Below are positions 49,664 through 58,633 of a DNA stretch of 64,000 bases, piece after piece (the first letter of the stretch is position 1; each line of letters starts with the position of its first letter). The notes beneath the pieces were generated by a model, which saw nothing but the letters and a program-made list of their open reading frames with translations, was not told the origin of the DNA and ran no database searches. A program made the position numbers and the translations under genes. The stretch comes from Sulfitobacter sp043557345. Its GTDB lineage: Bacteria > Pseudomonadota > Alphaproteobacteria > Rhodobacterales > Rhodobacteraceae. The DNA is taken from positions 1-64,000 of the forward strand of contig NZ_JBIFFV010000011.1 in NCBI RefSeq assembly GCF_043557345.1, in the 5' to 3' direction.

Positions 49664-52478
49664 CCTCCTACACCACTACACCCTGGCCGATGATGATATC
49701 GAACACATCCGCACCAAGCGGCAGGCGCGTAATCGGCTTGGCTTCGCACTGCAGTTGTGCGCGTTCCGGTATCCCGGTCGTCTTCTGATGCCGGGGGAGA
49801 TCATCCCCCTGGAAGTGAGCCGCTTCCTCGCTGCACAGCTTGGCGAACGCTCCGAAGACCTTGCCTGTTACGCCGAGACCGATGTGACACGGCGCAGGCA
49901 CCTGATCGACCTTCGCCGGATTTACGGTTTCAAGATGTTCTCGGGCCGTGGTGCGCGTGACTTGAAGGCGTGGCTTGAGCGCGAGGCCGAAACGGCCCGT
50001 TCCAACGAAGACCTGGTGCGCCGGTTTGTCGAGGAATGCCGTCGGACACAGACCATCCTGCCCGGTGTATCGGTCATCGAGCGGTTGTGCGCCGACGCCC
50101 TCGTAGCGGCGGAGCGCAGAATAGAACGCCGGATCGCCAATAGGCTTGATGATCCGATCAGGGAGAAACTGGACGGGCTGCTGACCGAGATGGTCGATGG
50201 CAAGGTCAGCCGGTTCGTCTGGTTGCGCCAGTTCGAGGTGGGCAACAACTCGGCGGGGGCATCCCGGCTCCTGGACAGATTGGAATTCCTGCAGGCATTG
50301 GCAGTGCCGCCAGGAATCCTGGAGGATGTTCCGTCCCATCGGGTCACGCGCCTGCGCCGTCAGGGTGAGAGATACTTTGCCGACGGGCTACGCGACATCA
50401 CCAGCGACCGGCGTCTGGCGATCCTGGCGGTGTGCGCCATCGAATGGACGGCGGCCATCGCTGACGCGGTGATCGAGACCCATGATCGGATCGTCGGCAA
50501 GACCTGGCGGGACGCGAAGAAGCTCTGCGATGCGCGGATCGCCGATGCCAGATCTTCGCTGCAGGAGACGTTGCGGTCATTCAAAGACCTAGGCGCCGCC
50601 TTGCTGGAAGCCAAGGGAGATGACACATCCCTCGACGCGGCCACGGAAGCGGCATGCGGTTGGACACGTCTCGAAAATATGGTGGCAACCGCTGCCGAGC
50701 TGACCGACACGATGGCCGCCGACGCTCTGGCGCATGTCGTTCACGGATATCACCGGTTCCGGCGCTATGCGCCACGCATGCTGCGTGTGCTCGATGTCCG
50801 GAACGCCCCTGTGGCTGCGCCTTTGGTGAAAGCCGCCAAAATCCTCGCCGAAGATCAGACCGATGCGCCCCGCCAGCCCTCGTTCCTGCGCCGCACGTCA
50901 AAATGGCATCGCCACCTCAATGCCCAGGAGCCCGATGACAACCGGCTTTGGGAGGTCGCCGTGCTGTTCCAGATCCGAGAAGCTTTCCGTTCCGGCGATA
51001 TCTGGCTCCCGCATTCCCGGCGCTACGCTGACCTGAAACAGGCACTTGTGCCGATGGAGGCGGCGAAGGCGTCGCCGCGACTGACCATGCCCTTTGAGCC
51101 GGAGGTCTGGCTAGAAGATCGTAAAACGCGATTGGCGGAAGGCATGAATCGCTCGGCTAGAGCCGCCCGAACCGGCGCAATCCCAGGTGGATCTATTGAA
51201 AATGGCGTTCTCAAGTTGGATCGTCTCACCGGCACCGTGCCCGGCGATGTCGACGACATGGTGCTCGATCTCTATGGCCGCCTGCCCGCAGTCCGCATCA
51301 CCGATCTGCTGCAGGAAACTGATGACGATATCGGCTTCACCGAAGCTTTCACTCATCTACGCACCGGCGTTCCCTGCAAGGATCGCATCGGGCTGTTGAA
51401 TGTGCTGCTGGCCGAGGGTTTGAACCTTGGGCTCAGCAAGATGGCCGAGGCAACCAGTTCCCACGATTACTTCCAGCTTTCCCGCCTGTCGCGGTGGCAT
51501 GTCGAAAGCGATGCCATCAACCGGGCGCTTGCTATGGTGATCGAAGCTCAGACCCGTCTGCCCATGGCCCAGTTCTGGGGTGGTGGTGTCACCGCGTCCA
51601 GTGACGGGCAGTTCTTCCCTGCCGCCCGGCAGGGCGAGGCCATGAACCTCATCAACGCGAAGTATGGCTCCGAGCCCGGCCTGAAAGCCTATACCCACGT
51701 CTCCGACCAGTTCGGCCCGTTCGCCACCCAGAGCATCCCGGCCACCGTCAACGAAGCGCCCTACATCCTGGATGGGCTGTTGATGAACGAGGTCGGGCGC
51801 AAAATCAAAGAGCAGTACACCGACACCGGCGGCTTCACGGATCACGTCTTCGCCGTCACGGCGTTGCTGTCCTATCACTTTATCCCGCGCATCCGTGATC
51901 TGCCATCGAAACGGCTCTACCTCTTCGACCCTGCCGCCGCGCCGAAGGAACTGCGCGGTCTGATCGGCGGAAAGGTTCGGGCGAAATTGATCGTCGACAA
52001 CTGGCCAGACATCCTGCGGGCCGTCGCCACGATGGCGGCAGGGGCCATGCCGCCCAGCCAACTTCTGCGGAAGTTCGCCTCATATCCGCGTCAGCATGAG
52101 CTTGCCCTGGCGCTTCGAGAAATCGGGCGCATCGAGCGCACCCTTTTCATCATGAACTGGTTGCTCGACGTTGACATGCAGCGCCGCGCCCAAATCGGCT
52201 TGAACAAAGGCGAGGCGTATCACGCGTTGAAAAATGCCCTGCGCATTGGACGCCAAGGTGAAATCCGCGACCGCACCGCCGAAGGACAGCACTACCGAAT
52301 GGCCGGTCTCAACCTGCTGGCTGCGATCATCATCTACTGGAATACGAAACACCTCGGCCACGCGATCAAAGCCCGAAAACGCGAAGGGCTCGACTGCTCG
52401 CCAGAGCTTCTGGCGCACATATCACCCCTCGGATGGGCGCATATCTTGCTCACCGGTGAATACAGGTGGAAAAGGTAG
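49653..52478 (+). pseudogene. Tn3-family transposase (tnpA) lacking its first residues
   Basis: About 940 residues from D-E-A-T-L-L-H-H-Y-T-L to the C-terminal W-A-H-I-L-L-T-G-E-Y-R-W. The DDE core is recognisable (T-A-S-S-D-G-Q-F-F, later L-P-S-K-R-L-Y and G-E-A-Y-H-A-L-K-N-A-L). Normal family members begin roughly 15-20 residues earlier (R-x-x-L-T-x-x-E-R), so only the extreme N-terminus is lost. An in-frame ATG at 49614, within the inverted resolvase sequence, could give a hybrid protein with 13 foreign residues, so activity is not excluded. The IRR follows 12 bases after the stop. Confidence 0.85.
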
Positions 52479-52489
52479 GTCAGGATCAG

Positions 52490-52527
52490 CTTATGATACG
52501 ATCCTGCCCCCAGCCGGAATCGACCCC
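52490..52527 (-). repeat. Right terminal inverted repeat of the Tn3 element
   Basis: A 38-bp repeat (CTTATGATACGATCC...CGACCCC), the inverted partner of 49330-49367. It is followed by the CCACA target duplication. Confidence 0.92.
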
Positions 52528-52585
52528 CCACACCTCAACCCCCTAACTTTTCTCTCTCGAACACCGTTTGTGTGCCGAGAGCCTG

Positions 52586-52601
52586 CTTAACAGCTGTTAA
52601 G
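52586..52601. repeat. Palindrome 1, probable parS (RepB-binding) site
   Basis: A perfect 16-bp palindrome CTTAACAGCTGTTAAG. Identical 14-bp cores (TTAACAGCTGTTAA) occur here and 46 bp away beside repC. Plasmid-specific palindromes of this size near repABC act as centromere-like parS sites. Confidence 0.75.
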
Positions 52602-52631
52602 TTATGCCATGCCCGCCGCACGAGATCGGAG

Positions 52632-52647
52632 TTTAACAGCTGTTAAG
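52632..52647. repeat. Palindrome 2, probable parS site overlapping the repC stop
   Basis: TTTAACAGCTGTTAAG shares the 14-bp core of palindrome 1 and spans the repC stop codon (52643-52645). The pair is spaced about four and a half helical turns centre to centre. Confidence 0.75.
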
Positions 52648-53854
52648 CCGCGTTCCGCCGGCCAATCAATGCCATGACCATTGGGCCACAGGAAAACTCG
52701 CCTACCGCAGCTTTGGCAGTCAGAGCTCGCAAGTATCCACCAGGCGATCTTATGTCGGCGAAGCGTTCCAGCATGGCAGCAACGACGATCGACGCTTGCT
52801 CCGGACCCATGAACCGCTGTGCTTCTTCAAATGCAGACGCACTGATGCCCATGGCTGGCCGCACATGGCACGCCGCATCGAAGAGCTGATGCCAATGCCG
52901 GATCTCACCTTGGTAGAAGGTCTTGAGCGAGGGACATGCCGCGATCACTAGGTGCAGCGGGATCTTTGGCAGGTGTCTTGTGTCCTGTTCATCAACGTCA
53001 GCCACCGGCTCATTCGTGTCCACATCTGGCACACCCGCCGCCGCCCCGCTTTTTTCCAAAGCAGGTTCAAGATCTATAGATTCTTTATTTGAATTATGAT
53101 GGTGACGCTCAGATTGGGCATCATTGGTGTTCATTTCTTCTGTTTCAGGGCCATCAATGATGTTGCGTGCCTGGTCAAGGAGAGCTTCAAGGTCGGCTCG
53201 ATAGGCCGCGAGGTCCTCAACTGAAAGCTTGCGGCGAAGCGCGCGGGCTGTGAGGGCAGCCCTGTCGCGAAGCTGATCCCAGAAGCCTAGGCCTGGCTGC
53301 ATCTCGTCTCCGAACTCGGCGAGGGCCGCGAGATCGCGGCGCATGAGGCTTACGACCTCTCTCAGGCGCCTGACGCGCTCCTCAGCCTCACGTACGGCCT
53401 CTGCGGCCCGTGCTATCTCCTCGGACTGACAGTAGAGCGGGGAAAGATCGAAGCCAAAGGCAACGCGGTCTTCGCCGTGCTTACGGACGTAGCGCTTCCC
53501 ATTGGGGCTATCGCGCCGCTGGAGCAAGCCAGCCTCGACAAGACGCGCGAGGTGACGACGCATCGTGGAGCAGGGCATACCATTCAGGCGCTCACAGATC
53601 GCCTTGTTCGAGGGGAAGACGACCATCTCGGCGTTCCCGCCAAGCGCATCGTCCGGAAAGAAGCTGAGGAGCCCCTGCAAAACCGTCAGATCACGTTCCG
53701 AGACCCCAAAGGCCGCTTGCGCCGTGGAGAGCTCGCGCAGGAGTTCCCACTTGTTAACGGGTCTGGCTGGAACAGATGCCTCGGGTCGCTCAATGACGCG
53801 CAAATGGGCGTGCGAAATTGGCCGCATAAACGGCGAGATTGGTGTGTACTCCAT
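52643..53854 (-). CDS. repC: Replication initiator RepC
   Basis: About 403 residues from M-E-Y-T-P-I-S-P-F. The N-terminal part carries the RepC wHTH region (L-S-F-F-P-D-D...V-F-P-S-N-K-A-I-C-E-R-L-N-G-M...T-M-R-R-H-L-A-R-L-V-E-A-G-L). A variable linker (about 230-300) and the conserved C-terminal L-V-I-A-A-C-P-S-L...R-P-A-M-G-I-S follow. RepC initiates replication from an origin inside its own gene. It is last in the repABC operon, separated from repB by 213 bp that hold the antisense RNA. A GTG four codons upstream is an alternative start. Confidence 0.93.
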   Translation of the reverse strand: MEYTPISPFMRPISHAHLRVIERPEASVPARPVNKWELLRELSTAQAAFGVSERDLTVLQGLLSFFPDDALGGNAEMVVFPSNKAICERLNGMPCSTMRRHLARLVEAGLLQRRDSPNGKRYVRKHGEDRVAFGFDLSPLYCQSEEIARAAEAVREAEERVRRLREVVSLMRRDLAALAEFGDEMQPGLGFWDQLRDRAALTARALRRKLSVEDLAAYRADLEALLDQARNIIDGPETEEMNTNDAQSERHHHNSNKESIDLEPALEKSGAAAGVPDVDTNEPVADVDEQDTRHLPKIPLHLVIAACPSLKTFYQGEIRHWHQLFDAACHVRPAMGISASAFEEAQRFMGPEQASIVVAAMLERFADIRSPGGYLRALTAKAAVGEFSCGPMVMALIGRRNAA

Positions 53855-53939
53855 GAAAATGTCCACGAAGACAAAAATTCTAGGGCCCGCGAATCGCTTT
53901 GCGCTTGCGGGGTAGGGGCCAGAACGCTACATTCAGAAG

Positions 53940-54030
53940 TGCGAAAACTGAGATTTTGTAGCGGGCTGATCCCGGTGCGAAACCTTACAAAGGTCTCGTG
54001 AAGCTAGCTTCTCGGGGCCTTTTTCTTTTT
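53940..54030 (+). ncRNA. Probable counter-transcribed RNA (ctRNA) of repABC
   Basis: The repB-repC gap contains, on the strand opposite repABC, a promoter-like TTGCGG-17 bp-TACATT (53905-53933). It ends in a 14-bp-arm hairpin (53991-54020) followed by TTTTCTTTTT. This is where repABC plasmids encode a small antisense RNA that represses repC and sets incompatibility. The 5' end is estimated; known ctRNAs are nearer 55-60 nt, so transcription may start later than shown. Confidence 0.7.
53991..54030 (+). terminator. ctRNA intrinsic terminator
   Basis: The hairpin AGGTCTCGTGAAGC / GCTTCTCGGGGCCT pairs fully when G-U pairs and one mismatch are allowed, and is followed by a T-rich tail. In the repC direction the same sequence can form the structure that masks repC translation. 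Confidence 0.8.
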
Positions 54031-54067
54031 GCCTGTATCGTGCCTCCTTCTTGTTGGTTGCTCTTTC

Positions 54068-54997
54068 TCAGTCTCCTGAACGCTTCCAGCGGTCATGAAG
54101 CTCGGTAATCAGCTTTGGGGCGTTGCCCTCCAACCAGCTGATAAAATCAGGTTCATCCGTAGTTAGATCAAGTTTGAGCTGCCTACCTTGGCGGCTGGTC
54201 TTGACCGTCGCAGCTCCAACACCGGGGATCGCCAAAGCAGGCACACCCTTTCTAGACGGGCTTGCTTTCTTTTCTGCGCTCTTCGCAGCTGCCAGAACTG
54301 CGAGAAACGCACGCTCAGAAACCTCATCGACCGAGCCGGAACTTCCGGACTTGGCTGCATGAGCTATGGCTAGCAGTTGGTCCCGATTACCGTCGTAGGC
54401 ACCCAAAGCCTTTTTGAGCTCTTCCCATCTCGGGCGACCAATCCCAGGAGCTGCACCAATTGCCTGAATGAGATCCTCGCCGACCGTCCGAACGACACTC
54501 AAGAGCTGTGAAACCCCAGCTTCGTGGAGGTTAAGGACTTCGGCGACACCACGATTGGTGCGCTCAGCCCCTTCTAAATGGTCGCCGTCTAGAAGCGCCG
54601 TCGCTACTAGCGCACGTTCAATAAAGCTCAGATCACGACGCTCTTGGTTCTCGAGAAGCTGATCTCGAAGCGCTTGATCACCTTCAACCTCTGTGACGAT
54701 GGCTCGAACTTTGATACCGAGTTCGCGACATGCTTCCAAGCGTCTGCGGCCATAGATCAGGTTGTAGCGATCGCCTTCCAGTGGGCGGACCAAGACAGGC
54801 ACACGCTGACCGTTCTTGGAAATAGAGTTCTTCAGGCCCTCAACTTCAATCTGAAGCCTGTCATCCAACCGTCCTTCGGTAACAATCTGCGCCGGATCGA
54901 TCTCAAAAACACCGCCACGCAGTCGGCGCCCTTCAAGAGCGTCAGGAGCGTTGCGAAGGGTCTGCAGCGGCAGGCCAAGTTTAGGCTTTCTTGCCAT
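54068..54997 (-). CDS. repB: Plasmid partition protein RepB (ParB-like)
   Basis: About 309 residues from M-A-R-K-P-K-L-G. The ParB-N domain has G-Q-R-V-P-V-L-V-R-P and I-Y-G-R-R-R-L-E-A-C-R-E-L-G, followed by E-N-Q-E-R-R-D-L-S-F-I-E-R-A and an HTH (V-A-E-V-L-N-L-H-E-A-G-V-S-Q-L-L). RepB binds parS, with the two TTAACAGCTGTTAA palindromes as likely sites, and works with RepA in segregation. The ATG at 54997 lies 17 bp inside the repA 3' end with a GGGGGCGG-type box; the longer frame is rejected. Confidence 0.93.
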   Translation of the reverse strand: MARKPKLGLPLQTLRNAPDALEGRRLRGGVFEIDPAQIVTEGRLDDRLQIEVEGLKNSISKNGQRVPVLVRPLEGDRYNLIYGRRRLEACRELGIKVRAIVTEVEGDQALRDQLLENQERRDLSFIERALVATALLDGDHLEGAERTNRGVAEVLNLHEAGVSQLLSVVRTVGEDLIQAIGAAPGIGRPRWEELKKALGAYDGNRDQLLAIAHAAKSGSSGSVDEVSERAFLAVLAAAKSAEKKASPSRKGVPALAIPGVGAATVKTSRQGRQLKLDLTTDEPDFISWLEGNAPKLITELHDRWKRSGD

Positions 54998-56174
54998 TCC
55001 GCCCCCATGTGTTCTGGATGATTTCAGCGATCTCATCGTTCACTGCGTTCATAGACTCGATCGCACGATCAAACGTCTGACGCGTGAAGTCCTTCTTGTC
55101 AGCTTCGTATAGCGTTTGCTTGGTCAAGCCGGCATCAGAAATTGCGGTCGACTCAACCATGTGATTGGTCAGGACCGACCTCCCAAAGAGCCCGCGAATG
55201 AAGGCGATGACTTCGGTCTGTGGTGCGTCGCCGACTTTGTATCGCGTTGGCAAGAAGCGAAGCCAATCGAAGCGCAGATTTGCGCCTGCATCCCTGATTA
55301 CTCCAAGGAGATCCGCAGTCATTCGCAGGAATTGGGACATCGACATAAGGTCAAGCATCTGCGGGTGAACCGTCACGAGCACACCAGAGGACGCGGAAAG
55401 TGCTGACATCGTCAAGAAACCAAGTTGCGGCGGACAGTCGATCACAACAACGTCGTAGTTCGCTTCAACACTATCGAGTGCGTCATGAACTCTCGCGAAG
55501 AACGCCTTCGCTCCGCCTCGCTGGATCGCAGCAGGCGTCTCGTGCTCGAACTCCATGAGTTCAAGGTTGCCCGGGATAAGATCAAGGCCGCGGATGTAGG
55601 TCTTGCGGATCACTTCGGCGATCGGAACCGGATCGTCATAGCGAACGGCATCATAGAGGGTTCCGCCCTCCATGAGGTCGAGTTCTGGCTGGATTCCGTG
55701 AAGAGCCGAAAGAGATGCTTGGGGGTCGAGATCGATCGCAAGAACCCTGTACCCCTTGAGCGCCAAGCGCTGAGCGAGGTGAGCAGACGTCGTCGTTTTG
55801 CCGGACCCGCCCTTGAAGTTCACCACTGAAATGACTTGAAGCTCGTCACCGTCGCGACGTCCAGGCACGTAAGTTCCAGACTTTTTTGCGTTTCCTTCAA
55901 GCGTCTGCCGGATTTCCCAGATATCGTCGAGCGTATAGCGGCGATGACTTCCAGCCGTCGTCTCGACGTCAACGATCTTTCCTTCTCGATGAAGCTTCCG
56001 AAGATAGGTATGGTCGACGCCAAGGAGCTCAGCAGCTTCGCCGCTGGTCAGAGTGCGCATCACCTTCTTTGCATCTGGTGGGAAGTGTGCAGCGCGCTGA
56101 GCATGCAGGTTCGACGCGAGAAGTTCCGCGTAGTGCCCGATGGCGATATCTAGATCCTGTTCTGCTTCGCTCAT
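54981..56174 (-). CDS. repA: Plasmid partition ATPase RepA (ParA-like)
   Basis: A 397-residue ParA-family protein: an N-terminal HTH (T-S-G-E-A-A-E-L-L-G-V-D-H-T-Y-L-R-K-L), deviant Walker A K121-G-G-S-G-K-T-T-T, and switch motifs D-L-D-P-Q-A-S and V-V-I-D-C-P-P-Q. RepA-ATP drives plasmid segregation and, with RepB, represses the repABC promoter. It is the first gene of the operon and overlaps repB by 17 bp. Confidence 0.95.
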   Translation of the reverse strand: MSEAEQDLDIAIGHYAELLASNLHAQRAAHFPPDAKKVMRTLTSGEAAELLGVDHTYLRKLHREGKIVDVETTAGSHRRYTLDDIWEIRQTLEGNAKKSGTYVPGRRDGDELQVISVVNFKGGSGKTTTSAHLAQRLALKGYRVLAIDLDPQASLSALHGIQPELDLMEGGTLYDAVRYDDPVPIAEVIRKTYIRGLDLIPGNLELMEFEHETPAAIQRGGAKAFFARVHDALDSVEANYDVVVIDCPPQLGFLTMSALSASSGVLVTVHPQMLDLMSMSQFLRMTADLLGVIRDAGANLRFDWLRFLPTRYKVGDAPQTEVIAFIRGLFGRSVLTNHMVESTAISDAGLTKQTLYEADKKDFTRQTFDRAIESMNAVNDEIAEIIQNTWGRNGKKA

Positions 56175-56229
56175 GTTTTCCCCGATCCGAGGGCGCGTTT
56201 TTTATGTGACCGCGCGTTATTTTTCGAGA

Positions 56230-56258
56230 CTATTGCCCGAGCAGCCAGATTCGTGCAA
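56230..56258 (-). promoter_or_regulatory. Candidate repABC promoter
   Basis: On the minus strand, TTGCAC and CAATAG are separated by 17 bp, about 55 bp upstream of the repA start codon. The -35 is good and the -10 is weak, as expected for a RepA/RepB-repressed promoter. Confidence 0.45.
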
Positions 56259-56308
56259 GCACTTTCTAGATTTAGTGGCAATCCGTTAGGCCAACCCAAG
56301 TGTCGTGT

Positions 56309-57190
56309 TCAGAGGAGCCCCAACTTTTCCGCACGCTCAAGCAGCATTTTGACCGAAGACGGCTGCCAGCCAGTGCGGCCTCGAGGGGTGCGCTCACGCA
56401 TGGCTTCCAACCGGTCGCAGATCGCTTGTAGCGTGATATCCGGGTCCGACCCTTTGATGGCCGCCACGATGGCCGGCAGGCGGTCATCGGTTTCGCGGCG
56501 TCCGGCGCGGCCAAGCACCTCGGCAGGGAGGAACCCGTCGCGCACATATGCCTTCACAGCGCGGAGCAGTCGGCTTTGTGTCCAATGGCGATCTGGGGGC
56601 AGGGGGCCATTGATGATCCGCAGCAGGTCTTCCCAGGCCATATCGGGGCGCAAGCGGCGCACATGGGGCACCCAATCCTGCGCGGTCTCGTTGAGGCGCT
56701 CCATATAGCCGTCCTGTCGCGCCAGCCGCACCTTGCGCAGTGCGGCGGGGTCTTTGGCGCGCAGTCCAGGATTGCCACCAACGCGCCCTTTGGCCCGCGC
56801 AGAAGCAAGCCCGGCCTTGGTGCGTTCGCGGATCAGAGCGCGTTCGAACTCGGCCGCGGCGCCCAGAACCTGCAGCGTGAACTTGCCCTGTGGTGAGGAT
56901 GTGTCGATCGGGTCTTGGAGCGAGCGGAAGAAAGCCCCCTTGGCCTCCAGACGCTCAATCACCTCAAGAAGGTGCGACAGCGACCGCGCGAGCCGATCGA
57001 TTCGCACGACGACCAACGTGTCGCCGCTCTGGACACGTTCGAGCACCCGCGCGAGCACCGGCCGCGCACGATTGCCACCTGAGGCGTGTTCTTCGAATAT
57101 CTCGACGCAACCCGCAGCTTGCATGGCCTCAGACTGGGGCAGGGGGGTCTGATCCTCTGTGGAAACGCGGGCATAGCCTATCAGGGGCAT
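56309..57190 (-). CDS. Serine recombinase / resolvase
   Basis: A 293-residue serine recombinase: nucleophile S10 in Y-A-R-V-S-T-E-D-Q, V-R-I-D-R-L-A-R-S, D-T-S-S-P-Q-G-K-F and the A-E-F-E-R-A-L-I-R-E-R helix. The C-terminal 110 residues are longer than a Tn3 resolvase HTH and contain repeated helical segments. It lies upstream of repA in the same direction. On low-copy plasmids such enzymes commonly resolve multimers; it may equally be a remnant of an element. A small palindrome lies about 43 bp upstream of its start. Confidence 0.88.
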   Translation of the reverse strand: MPLIGYARVSTEDQTPLPQSEAMQAAGCVEIFEEHASGGNRARPVLARVLERVQSGDTLVVVRIDRLARSLSHLLEVIERLEAKGAFFRSLQDPIDTSSPQGKFTLQVLGAAAEFERALIRERTKAGLASARAKGRVGGNPGLRAKDPAALRKVRLARQDGYMERLNETAQDWVPHVRRLRPDMAWEDLLRIINGPLPPDRHWTQSRLLRAVKAYVRDGFLPAEVLGRAGRRETDDRLPAIVAAIKGSDPDITLQAICDRLEAMRERTPRGRTGWQPSSVKMLLERAEKLGLL

Positions 57191-57232
57191 GAAATCGGGC
57201 CGTTTGCAATTTTAGGTATCGCTACTAAACGA

Positions 57233-57246
57233 CCGTTTGTAAACGG
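57233..57246. repeat. Palindrome upstream of the serine recombinase
   Basis: A perfect 14-bp palindrome CCGTTTGTAAACGG lies 43-56 bp upstream of the recombinase start codon. It is a candidate crossover/operator site for the recombinase. Confidence 0.4.
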
Positions 57247-57416
57247 ATGCAAGGGTGCACTCTGTGGCCTTGCTCAACAGAAAGCCCTTAGTTTCTGTGC
57301 GGTCAGCGCGATCAGAGTGCCCTCGCCGACCATCGCCTGTGCGTGCTATATAAGGTGCGTGAAGACACCCCGACAAAACCTTTGAGTAAAGTGCAAAACT
57401 TAGATATTTTGCGCAT

Positions 57417-58484
57417 ATGAAGCCTCAACCGCCTGTCTTTCATGATGATTATGATACTCTCATCCTCGAGGGTGAGGAGCTTGAACAGTCGTCCGAGGAC
57501 GATCTTTGGTTCCTGCCCGGTCCAATGGAAGAGGAGCCAGACTATTTGCCGCCCGGTCCACGGGCCGAACCGTGTGAAGCCGAAGTCCTCGAGGATTGGC
57601 GGAAAGCAGAAGCGGGCCATGCCGCGCGTCTTGCTCGTGTGGCCGGTCGCCTCTGTGCACTGGATGACCGGCTAAAGCGGGGTCCGGAAGGATGGCGGCA
57701 CAGACTTGCCCTGATCGAGGCTGCCGACCTTAGCTGGTTCGCGGGTGACCGCATCGGCCCTGATCGGCTGGCGCTTTGGATATCCATGCGCTTGTCCGGC
57801 GTGCAGGACGACACCGCGGCGCTCGCGCGTGTCGGTTGGGCCGTGCGGCGGCTGACGGGTGGACCGGGGCCGGAGCAGGACCTGTCCGCCTTTCTCGACC
57901 ATCGTGACCCCGAAAACTTAGGTGATGAGACCGAGCCGTTCGTGGATCGCGCGAGCGGTTGGCTGGATCTGATGGGGCACGCCGATGACCTGCACCCGAT
58001 CACCCGCGCCGCTATGGGCTTTCACCTATGGGGCCTAGCGGGGCTCGGGCAGCACGGCGACCGGATGGAAGCGGCTGTCACAGCTGCGCGGATCGCTGCC
58101 AGCGAGGGGAGAGGCACAGTCTTTGCGCCTCTAGCCATGGGCGGGGCAGGGGGTCTTCGCGCCGGTGGCCCACCCGACGCCCGTCTTGCGCGCTGGCTCG
58201 AGGGGATGGAGACGGCATGCCTTACCGCGATGCGGCAGCTTGACGATATCGAGGCATGGTCGGCGCGGGCAGTGGCCGAGATGGCATCGCTCTCGGGCAG
58301 GACGCCCCCGGCCTTGTGCGCGGTGCTGACCGAATGGCCGTTCGTCTCTGCACCGATGGCTGAGGCCTTGACTGACGCCAGCCGCGCCGCTGTCCAGCGC
58401 AACCTTGCATGGCTGGAAGCGCGCGGCCTGATCCGCGAGGTGACAGGACAGGGCCGCTTCAGGATGTGGCGTGCTGCGAACTGA
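57417..58484 (+). CDS. RHE_PE00001-like HTH protein (DUF1612/HTH_13 type)
   Basis: A 355-residue soluble protein. It has an acidic N-terminus (E-G-E-E-L-E-Q-S-S-E-D-D), a helical middle with W-F-A-G-D-R-I-G-P-D-R-L-A-L-W, and a C-terminal winged-helix segment (R-A-A-V-Q-R-N-L-A-W-L-E-A-R-G-L-I-R-E-V-T-G-Q-G-R-F). This matches the RHE_PE00001 family found on rhizobial and roseobacter plasmids, whose role is unknown. An inverted repeat GCAAAA-N8-TTTTGC (57393-57412) sits just upstream of the ATG and may be its own operator. It is divergent from the serine recombinase. Confidence 0.75.
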   Translation: MKPQPPVFHDDYDTLILEGEELEQSSEDDLWFLPGPMEEEPDYLPPGPRAEPCEAEVLEDWRKAEAGHAARLARVAGRLCALDDRLKRGPEGWRHRLALIEAADLSWFAGDRIGPDRLALWISMRLSGVQDDTAALARVGWAVRRLTGGPGPEQDLSAFLDHRDPENLGDETEPFVDRASGWLDLMGHADDLHPITRAAMGFHLWGLAGLGQHGDRMEAAVTAARIAASEGRGTVFAPLAMGGAGGLRAGGPPDARLARWLEGMETACLTAMRQLDDIEAWSARAVAEMASLSGRTPPALCAVLTEWPFVSAPMAEALTDASRAAVQRNLAWLEARGLIREVTGQGRFRMWRAAN

Positions 58485-58633
58485 AGGTTAGCGCGGGTGT
58501 TACCGGCCCAGTTGGCAGTAGAGATGACCGCGAGCGCGCGGCAGGGCGCGCAGAAAATAACCGACACTTAATGCTTTTGTTGCACTTATTTCATATATGG
58601 TGGTAGACTGTACAAAACGGAGAGAAGATCACC

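Larger units (their letters stand above)
49330..52527. mobile_element. Tn3-family transposon with internal tnpR/tnpA deletion
   Basis: The element is 3198 bp, bounded by 38-bp terminal inverted repeats of Tn3 type (GGGG...ATAAG; 34 of 38 positions match) and flanked by a 5-bp direct repeat CCACA (49325-49329 and 52528-52532). It contains the 3' part of a serine resolvase gene reading left and nearly all of a Tn3 transposase gene reading right. The divergent 5' ends and the res site between them are missing: the two coding remnants meet near 49653. The ends and target duplication show insertion by Tn3-type transposition. Confidence 0.93.

Noticed and set aside
49488..52478. A single 996-aa protein from 49488
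   Set aside because: The first 55 codons are the reverse strand of the truncated resolvase gene. Transposase homology begins near 49653, so this is a fusion created by deletion, with 49614 the more plausible start if any.
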